Of a DNA stretch of 64,000 bases, positions 8,161-15,441 are shown piece by piece. The stretch spans positions 2,356,001 through 2,420,000 of the forward strand of contig NZ_CP094467.1 of assembly GCF_023347235.1 (NCBI RefSeq). The letters run 5' to 3'. Source of the DNA: Faecalibacterium sp. I4-1-79. GTDB lineage: Bacteria; Bacillota; Clostridia; Oscillospirales; Ruminococcaceae. Both the position numbers and the translations under genes were made by a program. The notes beneath the pieces were generated by a model. The model worked only from the letters and a program-made list of their open reading frames with translations. It did no database searches and was not told the origin of the DNA. The first letter of the stretch is position 1; every line of letters starts with the position of its first letter.

Positions 8161-8772
8161 TCACCGCTTTTGCGCCGTAACGCACAGCCAGCCCTTTTTA
8201 TTTTTGTGGCTTTGGATCTTACAGAATCCTGCTTGTTCCAGATACTCTTTCAGTGCAGTATCCGCATAGATGGCCATGCCATCGATGATCTGCGTCCATT
8301 TGTCGTCTTTTGTCGTTTCGCCGTTTGCTTCGTTACAGATGAAAAAGATTCCGCCGGGCTTCAGTACTCGATAGACCTCTCTGAAATTCTGCGCAAGTTC
8401 CGGCCAGAAATAGACCGTTTCAAAGGCGGTCACCACATCAAACTGCTCCGCTTCAAACGGCAGTTCTGCCACACTTGCCTGTTGCACGGTACACCGTCCT
8501 GCCGCAATGGCTCTGGCATTGACCTTTCGCGCTTTTTCCACGCTGACGGCTGAGTAGTCGATGCCCTTCACCTTGCCGTTGGGGCACAGTTTCAACAGCG
8601 TTTTAATGTTCGCTCCACCGCCGCAGCCGCAGTCCAGCACCATGGCATCCGGGGCAGGCTGTAAAAAGCGCAGCCCCCATTCTGCCATTGCGCTGTGTCC
8701 AAAGTTCATCATGGCGACCATGATCTTCCCGCCAAGGCCTACGGGCTTTCGAGTGTTTTCAAAAAAGGACAT
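8161..8772 (-). CDS. class I SAM-dependent methyltransferase
   Basis: 203-aa methyltransferase of the UbiE/type-11 fold. Motif I, VLDCGCGGGAN, is at 45-55; the acidic residue at the end of beta-2 follows (VKGIDYS); motif PFEAEQFDVVTAFETVYFW and the post-motif VLKPGG are intact. The start at 8772 (MSFFENTRKP) follows AGAGGGTGG. Gut Bacillota carry many such small methyltransferases and the substrate is unknown. It is flanked by decayed genes and bracketed by the 33-bp repeats. A perfect 12-bp palindrome, AAAGTTAACTTT, lies ~105 bases upstream. Confidence 0.85.
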   Translation of the reverse strand: MSFFENTRKPVGLGGKIMVAMMNFGHSAMAEWGLRFLQPAPDAMVLDCGCGGGANIKTLLKLCPNGKVKGIDYSAVSVEKARKVNARAIAAGRCTVQQASVAELPFEAEQFDVVTAFETVYFWPELAQNFREVYRVLKPGGIFFICNEANGETTKDDKWTQIIDGMAIYADTALKEYLEQAGFCKIQSHKNKKGWLCVTAQKR

Positions 8773-8877
8773 AACGCCACCCTCTTTCTGTTTACCGTTC
8801 ACAATGCAATGCTTTTTACCAGATGCGCCCACTGCTCCGGGTGACAGGCCAGCAATTCCTCGTGCTGCAAGTTAGTC

Positions 8878-8889
8878 AAAGTTAACTTT
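8878..8889. promoter_or_regulatory. 12-bp palindrome upstream of the methyltransferase
   Basis: AAAGTTAACTTT is a perfect palindrome between the methyltransferase start and the hairpin at 8905-8918. It is a possible operator, with no supporting regulator in the window. Confidence 0.25.
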
Positions 8890-8904
8890 CTGTTCTATAA
8901 AAAG

Positions 8905-8918
8905 CCGCTTCTCAGCGG
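8905..8918 (-). terminator. small terminator after the ZIP remnant
   Basis: On the minus strand CCGCT-GAGA-AGCGG is followed by CTTTTTATA, an intrinsic terminator for the gene at 9019-9276. Confidence 0.55.
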
Positions 8919-9018
8919 TCCTTCTGCCAAAATAATACGCCCTGCCGTCTCCTCTGTCAAGAAGTTTAGGCATTTTCGGAGATTCCGAAAGAGATTTCGC
9001 CTTCGAGGGCTCCAACCG

Positions 9019-9276
9019 TCACCCCAGTGCCACATCCAGCACCATCATCACGCTGAAGCCCACCGCAAAAAACACCGTTCCAACGTTGGAGTGCTGCCCC
9101 TGCGACATTTCCGGGATCAGTTCCTCCACCACCACATACAGCATGGCTCCGGCGGCAAAGCCGGTGAGGGCGCGCTGGATGCCGTCACGCAAAGCGTTTT
9201 TCAAAAAGAACACACAGCCTGCCCCAAGACTTGTGCCCAGAAACGGAATCAGGATTCCCCAGAATGCGTCCTGCAT
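9019..9276 (-). pseudogene. ZIP-family metal transporter with internal deletion
   Basis: Only 85 residues remain of a transporter that is normally ~250-270 aa. The N-terminal part (MQDAFWGILIPFLGTSLGAG, then KNALRDGIQRALTGFAAG) reads as ZIP helix 1 and the start of helix 2. It then jumps in frame to the C-terminal family segment (AMLYVVVEELIPEM and VFFAVGFSVMMVLDVALG). The central ~170 residues with the His-rich metal-binding helices are absent. The reading frame survives across the junction, suggesting recombination between similar coding segments (RALTGFAAG resembles the later family AAGAM stretch). It is presumably non-functional. The ribosome site GGGGG lies before ATG 9276. Confidence 0.7.
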
Positions 9277-9347
9277 GATGTAATACCCCCTTGCAATTAA
9301 ATGCAACTAACCGCATAAGCAGTATACTGCGCTCCGGCAAAAAGGTC

Positions 9348-9756
9348 AAGGACTTTGCGGTACTACAAGCTCGGCGAGACCCCTGCCTACTACATTACCG
9401 CATGGTACAATCTGCTGAGCGGCAAGTGAGAGTTTGGCAAAGTCCACGCCACCGAGACTACCGTAGAGGGTGTTACTGTGGAGCTGACCACCAATGGCCG
9501 CCACGCGAATTACGAGATGAAGCTCTCCGGTTTTGATCTGGACACCAGCACCAACAAGGTCTACGGCGTGGTGCTGACCGCCGCCGATGGCAGCGAGTAC
9601 GGCCTGCATCATGTGACCAATATCTGGCGCGGCACCGAGCTGGGCTTCAATACGGACGAGCCCTACCTTGCGTCCATCATCGGCAAGACCGTCACCCAGA
9701 TCACCTACTACACCGCCGATGGCGTGTATGTTCTGCCGGTCAGCGTAGCGTTGTAA
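9348..9756 (+). pseudogene. decayed secreted-protein gene (Tp47 C-domain-like)
   Basis: One frame reads YYKLGETPAYYITAWYNLL, then SGK, an in-frame TGA (9427-9429), and continues EFGKVHATETTVEGVTVEL, NGRHANYEMKLSGFD, KVYGVVLTAADGSEYGLHHV, NIWRGTELGF to a stop at 9756. The continuity on both sides of the TGA shows a single ancestral gene. The text resembles domains found in Firmicutes cell-surface proteins annotated as penicillin-binding protein Tp47 domain C; that assignment is from memory and tentative. No start, signal peptide or N-terminal domain remains. The 3' end is followed by a strong terminator at 9795-9836. Confidence 0.6.
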
Positions 9757-9794
9757 AGTCGCGGGCAACTGCCTGATTTAGCAAAATACAGTAC

Positions 9795-9836
9795 AAAACG
9801 GCAAGGTTTCTTGATTGCTGGAAACCTTGCCGTTTT
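9795..9836 (+). terminator. 16-bp perfect-stem terminator
   Basis: AAAACGGCAAGGTTTC pairs perfectly with GAAACCTTGCCGTTTT around a 10-base loop. The A/T ends give a bidirectional terminator shape. Confidence 0.75.
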
Positions 9837-9866
9837 ATAGCAGCCTGCGTCTTTAATGCACAAACA
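9834..9866 (+). repeat. 33-bp direct repeat, right copy
   Basis: Partner of 7961-7993. From here to 10090 the sequence is A/T-rich, with no gene, RNA or repeat that I can support. Confidence 0.5.
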
Positions 9867-10090
9867 CTATCCGTAAACTGCATATCGTAAAAATGTCGTT
9901 TTGATAGGCACTATTTTTGAAAATTGCAATAATGGTCAAAATTGCAACATCCTGTTGCTGCCGGCAATAGAAAGATCTACCGCAGACAGAAAATGGGATT
10001 TGTTCTGATTCACATAGCGTATTTTTCCCTAAAGCCACAAGATGTGTCATGCTTTTCTCGCTTCACTTCAACAAATTTTTCAAAACCCTC

Positions 10091-10119
10091 TTGACGCATT
10101 CTATATGCCGTGATATTTT
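10091..10119 (+). promoter_or_regulatory. sigma-A promoter of ncRNA copy B
   Basis: TTGACG (10091-10096), 17-bp spacer, TATTTT (10114-10119). As in copy A, the conserved sequence starts 11 bases after the last base of the -10 box. Confidence 0.6.
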
Positions 10120-10129
10120 TCTTGTAAAT

Positions 10130-10679
10130 CCCATTGATTTTGTGGATTGGTTCAAATTCATCCACAAGATGTGGTCGTGTTCATTTTGAACACAGGCACA
10201 GAAAGTGGTTGGTTATCACCGTGAGGCCCACCACTTCAGTGAGGGAAAGTCCGCAAAAGAATTTACCGCCCCGCAACACACCCGATCTATTTTGCTGCCG
10301 ATTCACCCGACAAAATCATCGCTGCGCTGCATTGGCGGTATTTTTCTTTTTTCACAAATAAAATCTTATGTAGTTGTTCGATCTTCTAAAATTTGTTTTC
10401 AGTTGTCGACAGAACAACTTCAAAGTGTTATTCTTGTGCTTGAAAGAAGCCGGACGTAGTGTCCGCACTGCGCCCGGCTTTCTTCATACCGCACCTTGAT
10501 TCCTTCATAAGCCGTCTGAACGTGATACCGTGCCATGACCTCACACTTTCCGTGAGCGAGCCGGAAAACGCCGCTGCACAAACAGGGGCAGGAACTTCGT
10601 TCGGAGCAAACGGTGATCAACATACACGAGCAGCGGAACTCTCTACTTATTTTTGCGTCTTAACAATTCGGAAACAATT
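10130..10679 (+). ncRNA. large structured ncRNA candidate, copy B (~550 nt)
   Basis: Second copy of the element at 1961-2508, same orientation, same spacing to an independent promoter. Differences fall in loops or keep pairing: the first hairpin keeps TTGTGGAT/ATCCACAA while its loop changes; AGTTGT/ACAACT replaces GGTTGT/ACAACC; and the GAAAGAAGC stem gains an extra C-G pair (GAAGCC/GGCTTTC). The identity stops after AACAATTCGGAAACAATT. Unlike copy A, ~145 bp of other sequence separates it from its R2 repeat. It opens the mobile island. Function unknown. Confidence 0.55.
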
Positions 10680-10712
10680 ACCCAGAAACGGTTTTGAGCG
10701 CAGCGGTAGAGG

Positions 10713-10755
10713 GCAAGAACCGTCCCGTGGCCACAAATTCTCAATTCTTGAAAAT
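10713..10755 (+). repeat. 43-bp inverted repeat, left arm
   Basis: 41 of 43 bases match the reverse complement of 14792-14834, which lies 4 kb away at the other side of the PadR/relaxase/ParB block. The core is CCGTGGCCACAAATT. Confidence 0.65.
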
Positions 10756-10824
10756 GTTCTGTCCATCCGGGACTTCACTTCTCAAACTCCTGCGAGTTTT
10801 CCAAGTGATCTTGTTGGGGTAGCG

Positions 10825-10931
10825 CTTGTCGGGGCCACGCTCCTCCATCTACTGTCGCAGACCGCGCTGCCGCTTAAAAGCCCCACTGGGGCTTTCATTG
10901 CTGCGCTGCGCTGCGCTTCGCAAACGCGGTC
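10825..10931 (+). repeat. three-hairpin repeat R2, copy B
   Basis: Second copy of the 2514-2614 repeat, with the same AAAAGCCCCACTGGGGCTTTC terminator-like stem broken only in the outer hairpins. From 10932 to 11163 I see no gene. Confidence 0.6.
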
Positions 10932-11163
10932 CCACCCCAAACCCTGCTCATGGTTCACACCTGACGGTGCGAACAGCAACGGCGTGTCGTGCTTACATAA
11001 CTTCACCGAGAAGTTATCGAACAGACAGGAGGTACAATGACCAAAACGAATGTTCAATCGCCCCCTAGCAATTCCCAGCACCACGACACGCCGAACAACA
11101 AAACAAGAATAGAGTAGACCGTTCTTTTTTCACACATCCCTCAAATAATTTTTCTGAATCCGC

Positions 11164-11192
11164 TTGACGAATACTACGTTTAGTGATATGTT
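11164..11192 (+). promoter_or_regulatory. promoter of padR-DUF2812 operon
   Basis: TTGACG (11164-11169), 17-bp spacer, TATGTT (11187-11192). The palindrome that follows overlaps the expected transcription start. Confidence 0.6.
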
Positions 11193-11193
11193 T

Positions 11194-11210
11194 ATTACAG
11201 TAACCGTAAT
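11194..11210. promoter_or_regulatory. candidate PadR operator
   Basis: ATTACaGTaACcGTAAT is a 17-bp palindrome (ATTAC-N-GT-N-AC-N-GTAAT) placed between the -10 box and the ribosome site AAGGAGG of padR. This is the arrangement expected for autorepression by a PadR protein, and it resembles known ATGT/ACAT-type PadR sites in symmetry. Confidence 0.5.
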
Positions 11211-11224
11211 AAGGAGGTCAAACC

Positions 11225-11554
11225 ATGCGAGATAATACAAAAGGTGGTGCGCTTACAGAAGTCACCTTTTATATTTTACTCTCTCTTTATACGCCAAAAC
11301 ACGGATACGCCGTCATGCAATTTATTGAAGAAAAAACAGGCGGGCGGCTTTCCCTAGGCGCAGGCACTTTATATGGAGCATTAAACTCTTTGCAGGACAA
11401 GAAGTGGATTGAACCTTATGGAGATAGTGAGGGAAGAAAAAAAGAATACCACATTACAGCACAGGGAAAAGAAATTGCAGAAAAAGAGCTTGCAAGACTA
11501 AACGAACTTGTACGCATCGCAAGTGAAATTATTGGAGAGGTACAGACAGTATGA
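11225..11554 (+). CDS. PadR-family transcriptional repressor
   Basis: 109-aa winged-helix regulator of the short PadR (PF03551) class. It carries HGYAVMQFIEEKTGGRLSLG, the recognition helix region AGTLYGALNSLQDKKWIEPY, and the wing REGRKKEYHITAQGKE-like stretch, followed by one C-terminal helix for dimerisation. AAGGAGG lies 8 bases before the ATG. It overlaps the DUF2812 gene by 4 bases. In such two-gene operons the repressor controls its own membrane partner. GC is lower than in neighbouring chromosome genes, which suggests the pair was acquired. Confidence 0.9.
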   Translation: MRDNTKGGALTEVTFYILLSLYTPKHGYAVMQFIEEKTGGRLSLGAGTLYGALNSLQDKKWIEPYGDSEGRKKEYHITAQGKEIAEKELARLNELVRIASEIIGEVQTV

Positions 11555-12138
11555 GTAAAAAATGCTATCGCTTCTTTGGTGGATTGCTAAAAGCACAGGC
11601 AAAATGGTTAAACAAAATGTCCGAAAAAGGCTATCGACTTGTCCGGACAGGAAGAATGCTCTATGAATTCGAAAAATGTAATCCCGATGAAGTGGCCTAT
11701 TGTGTAGAGTTTATTGGAGAAAAATCAAAAGAGAACGCAACGGACTACGCTGATTTTTTGGAGGATATGGGCTACAAGGTATTTTTCAAGAATATCAATC
11801 TAAACTATTCTGTCGGAAAAGTTCGATTGCGTCCATGGGCGGAAACGGGCGGTTGTATTGCAACAAACGCAACAACTTTTAACATGGAACTATTGATTGT
11901 AGAAAAATCAAACGACGGAAAACCTTTTGAACTCCATACCTCTTATGACGATAAAGAAAAATACTACCGCACTTTGCGTAACCCATGGCTATTCCTGCTG
12001 CTCCTATTTGCACTGTTTGCGATTATCAAGCATTCTATTGTCTTGGGTATTTTTTCATTGGTTTCTGCAATTCCCAGCATTCTATACCAGCTCCAAATTA
12101 TAAATGTCCGACAAAAAGCCAAAACGTGGGAAAAATAA
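11551..12138 (+). CDS. DUF2812 membrane protein
   Basis: 195-aa DUF2812 protein, the regular partner of PadR repressors. The N-terminal ~140 residues hold the family signature (KWLNKMSEKGYRL, YCVEFIGEK, DYADFLEDMGYKVFFKN). Two hydrophobic helices follow at ~144-187 (PWLFLLLLFALFAIIKH and IVLGIFSLVSAIPSIL), and the tail is positively charged. The start codon overlaps the padR stop (ATGA). Its biochemical role is not established for the family; a sensing or transport-accessory role at the membrane is only inferred. The stop codon is part of the palindrome at 12136-12191. Confidence 0.85.
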   Translation: MSKKCYRFFGGLLKAQAKWLNKMSEKGYRLVRTGRMLYEFEKCNPDEVAYCVEFIGEKSKENATDYADFLEDMGYKVFFKNINLNYSVGKVRLRPWAETGGCIATNATTFNMELLIVEKSNDGKPFELHTSYDDKEKYYRTLRNPWLFLLLLFALFAIIKHSIVLGIFSLVSAIPSILYQLQIINVRQKAKTWEK

Positions 12139-12191
12139 ATAACAATCAAGAGGGTGACAACAAAAGCTGTCACCCTCTTGATTGTTATTTA
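12136..12191 (+). terminator. 24-bp perfect palindrome / terminator
   Basis: The 24-base arm at 12136-12159 is perfectly repeated inverted at 12168-12191 around an 8-base loop; the core is GAGGGTGACA/TGTCACCCTC with A/T-rich ends. It acts as a terminator for padR-DUF2812 and also marks the junction where a relaxase tail begins. Confidence 0.7.
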
Positions 12192-12199
12192 TAGAAATA

Positions 12200-12469
12200 C
12201 AAAAAGATTGCCCCGCAGCCTTTGAGGAGCAGCACCATGCAGAGCTGACAGTATACCGGGCAGTAGCAGCCTATTTCAAGGCAAACGACATCACCAAGCT
12301 GCCCAGCCCGAAAAAGCTGGAAGCCGAGTATGCGCAGTTGGCATCCGAAAAGGCAAAGTTCTACGAGCAGTACAAGGAAGCCAAGGAAGAACTGCTCAAA
12401 CTGAAAACCGCAAAGCAGATTGTTGTGTCCTTTTTCCGGGAGGAAAAACCGGCGCAGCAGGAGAGATAA
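12200..12469 (+). pseudogene. relaxase C-terminal fragment
   Basis: The last ~85 residues resemble the C-terminus of mobilization relaxases of Bacillota integrative elements (FEEQHHAELTVYRAVAAYFK, then PSPKKLEAEYAQLASEK, YEQYKEAKEELLKLKTAKQ). There is no ribosome site, no start and no catalytic domain, so the gene is missing its first several hundred residues. The break coincides with the right end of the 24-bp palindrome. The stop at 12469 is followed closely by the ParB-like gene, preserving the original gene order of the element. Confidence 0.6.
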
Positions 12470-12481
12470 AGGAGTGTGCGT

Positions 12482-13450
12482 ATGATCAACTTGAAAATCG
12501 ACCCGGAGTTCCAGTCCCAGATTCCTCCTCTGACCGATGATGAATTTAAGCAGCTTGAAGAAAATATCCTGAAAGAGGGCAAGCTGCTCTCTCCTTTGAT
12601 CGTTTGGAACAATACACTTGTTGACGGTCACAACCGTTATGCGATTCTTCAGAAACATCCCGAAATCTGCTTTTCTACCATGCCGCTCCGCTTTGCAAAT
12701 CGTGAGGAAGCACTCGCCTGGATTTGCAAGAATCAGCTGGGGCGGCGCAATCTTTCCCCCGAACAGAAACGTTACCTGCTGGGGAAGCAGTACGAATCTG
12801 AAAAGAAAGCCGAGAAAATCTTTCACGGCAACCAGTACACTTTAGCAAAGAAAAGTGGTGGGTCTCACGATGATACCCACCACTCCGGCAAGAAAACCTG
12901 CGACCGGATCGCAGAGGAAAACGGTGTCAGCCGTGCCTCCGTTCTTCGTGCCAGCCACTATACACGAGGCATCGACATCGCAGATAATCTCTCTCCCGGC
13001 ATCAAGCAGAAAGTCTTTTCCGGCGAAGTGAAGTTCACCAACGAAGAAATGTCCAAGCTTGTACAGGCAAGTGTCGAGCATCGTTCAGATGTCCTTGCTC
13101 AAATCCTGCATCCAGAGGCATTGGAAGTGTTGGAATCTGCCAGCGCAGAATTTGAACCTGAAATAGCGGAACCCGTCCCCATGCCCACACCACAAACAGA
13201 AGAATTTCGGTGCTATCATGTACCGGACGAGTTTATGAAGGTTTACAAATCTTTGAGCCGTGCGACCGAAATGATGAAAAACTCATGGAAGAAAACGCTC
13301 AAAAACAATCCCAGCTATTTCACTGACCCGGAAAAGCAGAAGGTTCTCCGCTTCGCAATGCAACGTCCTGCCCTCTATCTGAATGAGCTGGAAGCCTACA
13401 TGGAACAGATTCTCGCTGAAACCCTTGAAGAAGCTGAAAAGACCGCATAA
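12482..13450 (+). CDS. ParB-like nuclease-domain protein
   Basis: 322-aa protein with an N-terminal ParB/sulfiredoxin-like domain (residues ~1-95: KEGKLLSPLIVWNNTLVDGHNRY, then EALAWICKNQLGRRNLSPEQK) and a helix-turn-helix segment (CDRIAEENGVSRASVLRASHY, ~135-155). Such proteins are carried by integrative and conjugative elements, probably for partition or regulation. The ATG at 12482 is preferred, with AGGAG ~8 bases upstream; the ATG/GTG two codons earlier is too close to the site. It follows the relaxase remnant directly and belongs to the same element. Confidence 0.8.
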   Translation: MINLKIDPEFQSQIPPLTDDEFKQLEENILKEGKLLSPLIVWNNTLVDGHNRYAILQKHPEICFSTMPLRFANREEALAWICKNQLGRRNLSPEQKRYLLGKQYESEKKAEKIFHGNQYTLAKKSGGSHDDTHHSGKKTCDRIAEENGVSRASVLRASHYTRGIDIADNLSPGIKQKVFSGEVKFTNEEMSKLVQASVEHRSDVLAQILHPEALEVLESASAEFEPEIAEPVPMPTPQTEEFRCYHVPDEFMKVYKSLSRATEMMKNSWKKTLKNNPSYFTDPEKQKVLRFAMQRPALYLNELEAYMEQILAETLEEAEKTA

Positions 13451-13593
13451 CGACAGGCACTTGTAAGCCATCAACGAGCCACCAGCCGCAAGAGCAGGGC
13501 GGAAAGCATCCGCGCCCTTGCGCCTGATAAAAATTGGAACTTTGATTTTCTCGCCCGAATTTGCCACGGTGGGACGATCAAAGGAGCGTGCGT

Positions 13594-13749
13594 TTGAACA
13601 AAAAGAAAAAGTCCACAAACACTTCCCCTTATCCCGATGAAGTCATCGACCGTCTGGCACGGGCATTCTACCCGGCCATCCTTGCCTGCTGGAACAGCGA
13701 GGAAGGACAGCGGTCACTTGTCGGGGCGGAGGCCCCTCCATCTTGCTAA
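13594..13749 (+). pseudogene. small mobile-element protein, truncated by R2 repeat
   Basis: Starts LNKKKKSTNTSPYPDEVIDRLARAFYPAILAC after AAGGAG. The sequence resembles a short conserved protein found behind ParB-like genes in such elements. After ...SEEGQRS the frame enters the R2 repeat (13717 on) and stops ~10 codons later, so the natural C-terminus is lost. The start may be TTG 13594 or GTG 13588. Confidence 0.5.
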
Positions 13750-13808
13750 CGCAAGACCGTTCGGTCGCTCAAAAGCCCCACTGGGGCTTTTGTTGCTACG
13801 CAAACGCG
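13717..13808 (+). repeat. three-hairpin repeat R2, copy C
   Basis: Same order of hairpins as copies A and B with compensatory differences (CTTGC/GCAAG here against CTGC/GCAG in copy A; GACCG-TT-CGGTC here). It truncates the ORF at 13594, showing that R2 sits at a recombination boundary. Confidence 0.6.
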
Positions 13809-14444
13809 AGCTTGCCTATGGCAGGCAGAGCAGGCTCATCATGCAAACAACGAAAAACAGGAAGTTCCCGACTGCTGGGTATCCGTAAAACAGTTTTCGA
13901 AAAATGACACGGCAACTGCCTGTCAGGATTGGTTACGGAGTACCCGGCTAGGCCGAGGAAGCATCAAGTCCCATGTCCGCACCGTTAAGGTGTTGGGTAT
14001 GGGGCTTTTTGCATTTCAGGAACGTATACACCTCTGGAAAGGTGTAACACACTAGACTTTGTACCAAAGTCGTGTGCCAAGGGTGCTGCGCCCCTTTGGA
14101 ATCCCTGCTCACATCGCCTGTGGGCGATGTGGATTCGCCGGACAGAAAGCTCTCACAAAGGTGCACCGGGCTGTCTGCGGCGAGGAAAAGGCACTTCTGC
14201 GGAAGTGTAATAACCCACTATGACGCTTTCAGCCCTGCGGTCTGCAAAGTGTAGTGGGCTCTCCGAGGGGGAAACGGCTATATAGGGTGCGCTTCGGGCA
14301 AATCGCTGCGTACGTGCGTACCAATCTCTCGTACGCACGTACGCAGTAAAACGGCTAAAATCTCCTATATAGGGGTGTTCTTCTGGAAATCAATATGATA
14401 TACTCAACTTAACCAACCATCAACTAATAGGAGGCGGTAATATT
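13809..14444 (+). other. oriT-like non-coding hairpin region
   Basis: No gene. Contains ACATCGCC/GGGCGATGT (~14109-14129), CACTTC-TGCG-GAAGTG (14192-14207), CCCACTA (14214-14220) facing TAGTGGG (14252-14258), and a 16-bp perfect stem CTGCGTACGTGCGTAC (14306-14321) with its complement at 14331-14346 over a 9-base loop, followed by CTATATAG-type motifs on both sides (near 14280 and 14371). Clustered hairpins between mobilization genes are expected of an origin of transfer, but no nic site is identified. Confidence 0.4.
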
Positions 14445-14729
14445 ATGGGAAAAACTTTTGTGTGTAGCTTATGCCGTAATGGAATCATTGGCGGTGGTTT
14501 GTACATTGATGAACAGAGCGTTACATATTCAACTCAAAAGCTCACAGTCAGTCCACTGTATCGCAACCTTGTATTGCCCATGAACGAGATAAGGGAACTT
14601 TCATGGAGTCAGATGGTCGTTCCTGTTGCAGCAATTTCCATGAAAGATGGAGAATGTTATAAATTTATCATATATAACAAATCAGGATTTGAAAAGGCAT
14701 ATAAGCAATATAGCAACCACCAAGAATGA
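14445..14729 (+). CDS. small hypothetical protein (94 aa)
   Basis: Strong site AGGAGG before ATG 14445. It begins MGKTFVCSLCRNGIIGGGLY and alternates short beta strands (LYIDEQSVTYSTQKLTV, MNEIRELSWSQ, ISMKDGECYKFIIYNK), compatible with a single bacterial PH/GRAM-like barrel plus a final helix. Cys7 and Cys10 form a lone CxxC. GC is lower than in the neighbours. No function is inferred; it lies between the oriT-like region and the recombinase module. Confidence 0.6.
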   Translation: MGKTFVCSLCRNGIIGGGLYIDEQSVTYSTQKLTVSPLYRNLVLPMNEIRELSWSQMVVPVAAISMKDGECYKFIIYNKSGFEKAYKQYSNHQE

Positions 14730-14791
14730 AATCACCTAGCAGGGTTTGGGGCAGGCACGCCCCAACAAGAAGCTGTCCCAAAAGGGCAAGA

Positions 14792-14834
14792 ATTTTCAAG
14801 AATTGAAAATTTGTGGCCACGGGACGATTCTTGC
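14792..14834 (-). repeat. 43-bp inverted repeat, right arm
   Basis: Reverse-complement partner of 10713-10755. Outside both arms CCCCAAACCCTGCT-type sequence also recurs inverted (10936 and 14738). The pair brackets the 4-kb block that carries padR to the small PH-like gene. Confidence 0.65.
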
Positions 14835-14893
14835 TCTCACGAAAACCCATACTTTTTGAAAATCCGCTTTTCGCAGCCAAAGGAGGATGCACC

Positions 14894-15358
14894 ATGAAAA
14901 AAGAAATCGAAGCCTTTGTCAACGCAGCCAACGAGCAGGAGTTGGAAGCCGCATGGAATAACCTCTCGGCAGAGGAACAGCGAGTTTTCGAGCAGCTCAT
15001 GGAGGGAGAACCACCCGAAGATGCACTGGCATTTTTCGCACAGCTGTATGATGATGCCCCGAAAGAGCAGACCAGCGAGACTGTGAACATCTCCGAAAAT
15101 GAAATCTATTTCAAGCGGAAGCCCTTGACCGAAGAGCAGAAGAAACACAGCTCTTATGTGGACGAGAACGGCAACCTCCATGTCAAGAACCTGTCCGCTT
15201 TCTGGATTCCAGAACTGACCACCACGGAGAAAGTCGGTCACACCACCTACACCGTGACCGGCAGCTATGAGGGCAAGGAGTCCTTTTTGAAGAAGCTGGA
15301 GCGCATTGTTGCCAAGAACGCCCAGCAAAAATTTGAAGATGAGGGTGCAGACGAATGA
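14894..15358 (+). CDS. TnpW-like transposon protein
   Basis: 154-aa acidic protein directly upstream of the serine recombinase. The C-terminal part (VGHTTYTVTGSYEGKESFLKK then LERIVAKN) resembles the small transposon-encoded protein TnpW of Tn4451/CTn-type elements. The N-terminal ~100 residues are helical and acidic (NEQELEAAWNNLSAEEQRVF). ATG 14894 has AGGAGG seven bases upstream. It ends at 15358, where an ATGA overlap leads into the recombinase frame. An accessory role in excision is assumed from position only. Confidence 0.6.
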   Translation: MKKEIEAFVNAANEQELEAAWNNLSAEEQRVFEQLMEGEPPEDALAFFAQLYDDAPKEQTSETVNISENEIYFKRKPLTEEQKKHSSYVDENGNLHVKNLSAFWIPELTTTEKVGHTTYTVTGSYEGKESFLKKLERIVAKNAQQKFEDEGADE

Positions 15359-15441
15359 CAACTGCGTCCAATTCTGCTATACTTGACCCGGTAACCAATC
15401 CTGTACCGACAGTTGCTCCACAGAGTAAGGAGGACACAACA

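Noticed and set aside
9427-9429. TGA as selenocysteine codon
   Set aside because: The gene also lacks a start and N-terminus, and no SECIS-like stem follows; a nonsense mutation is simpler.
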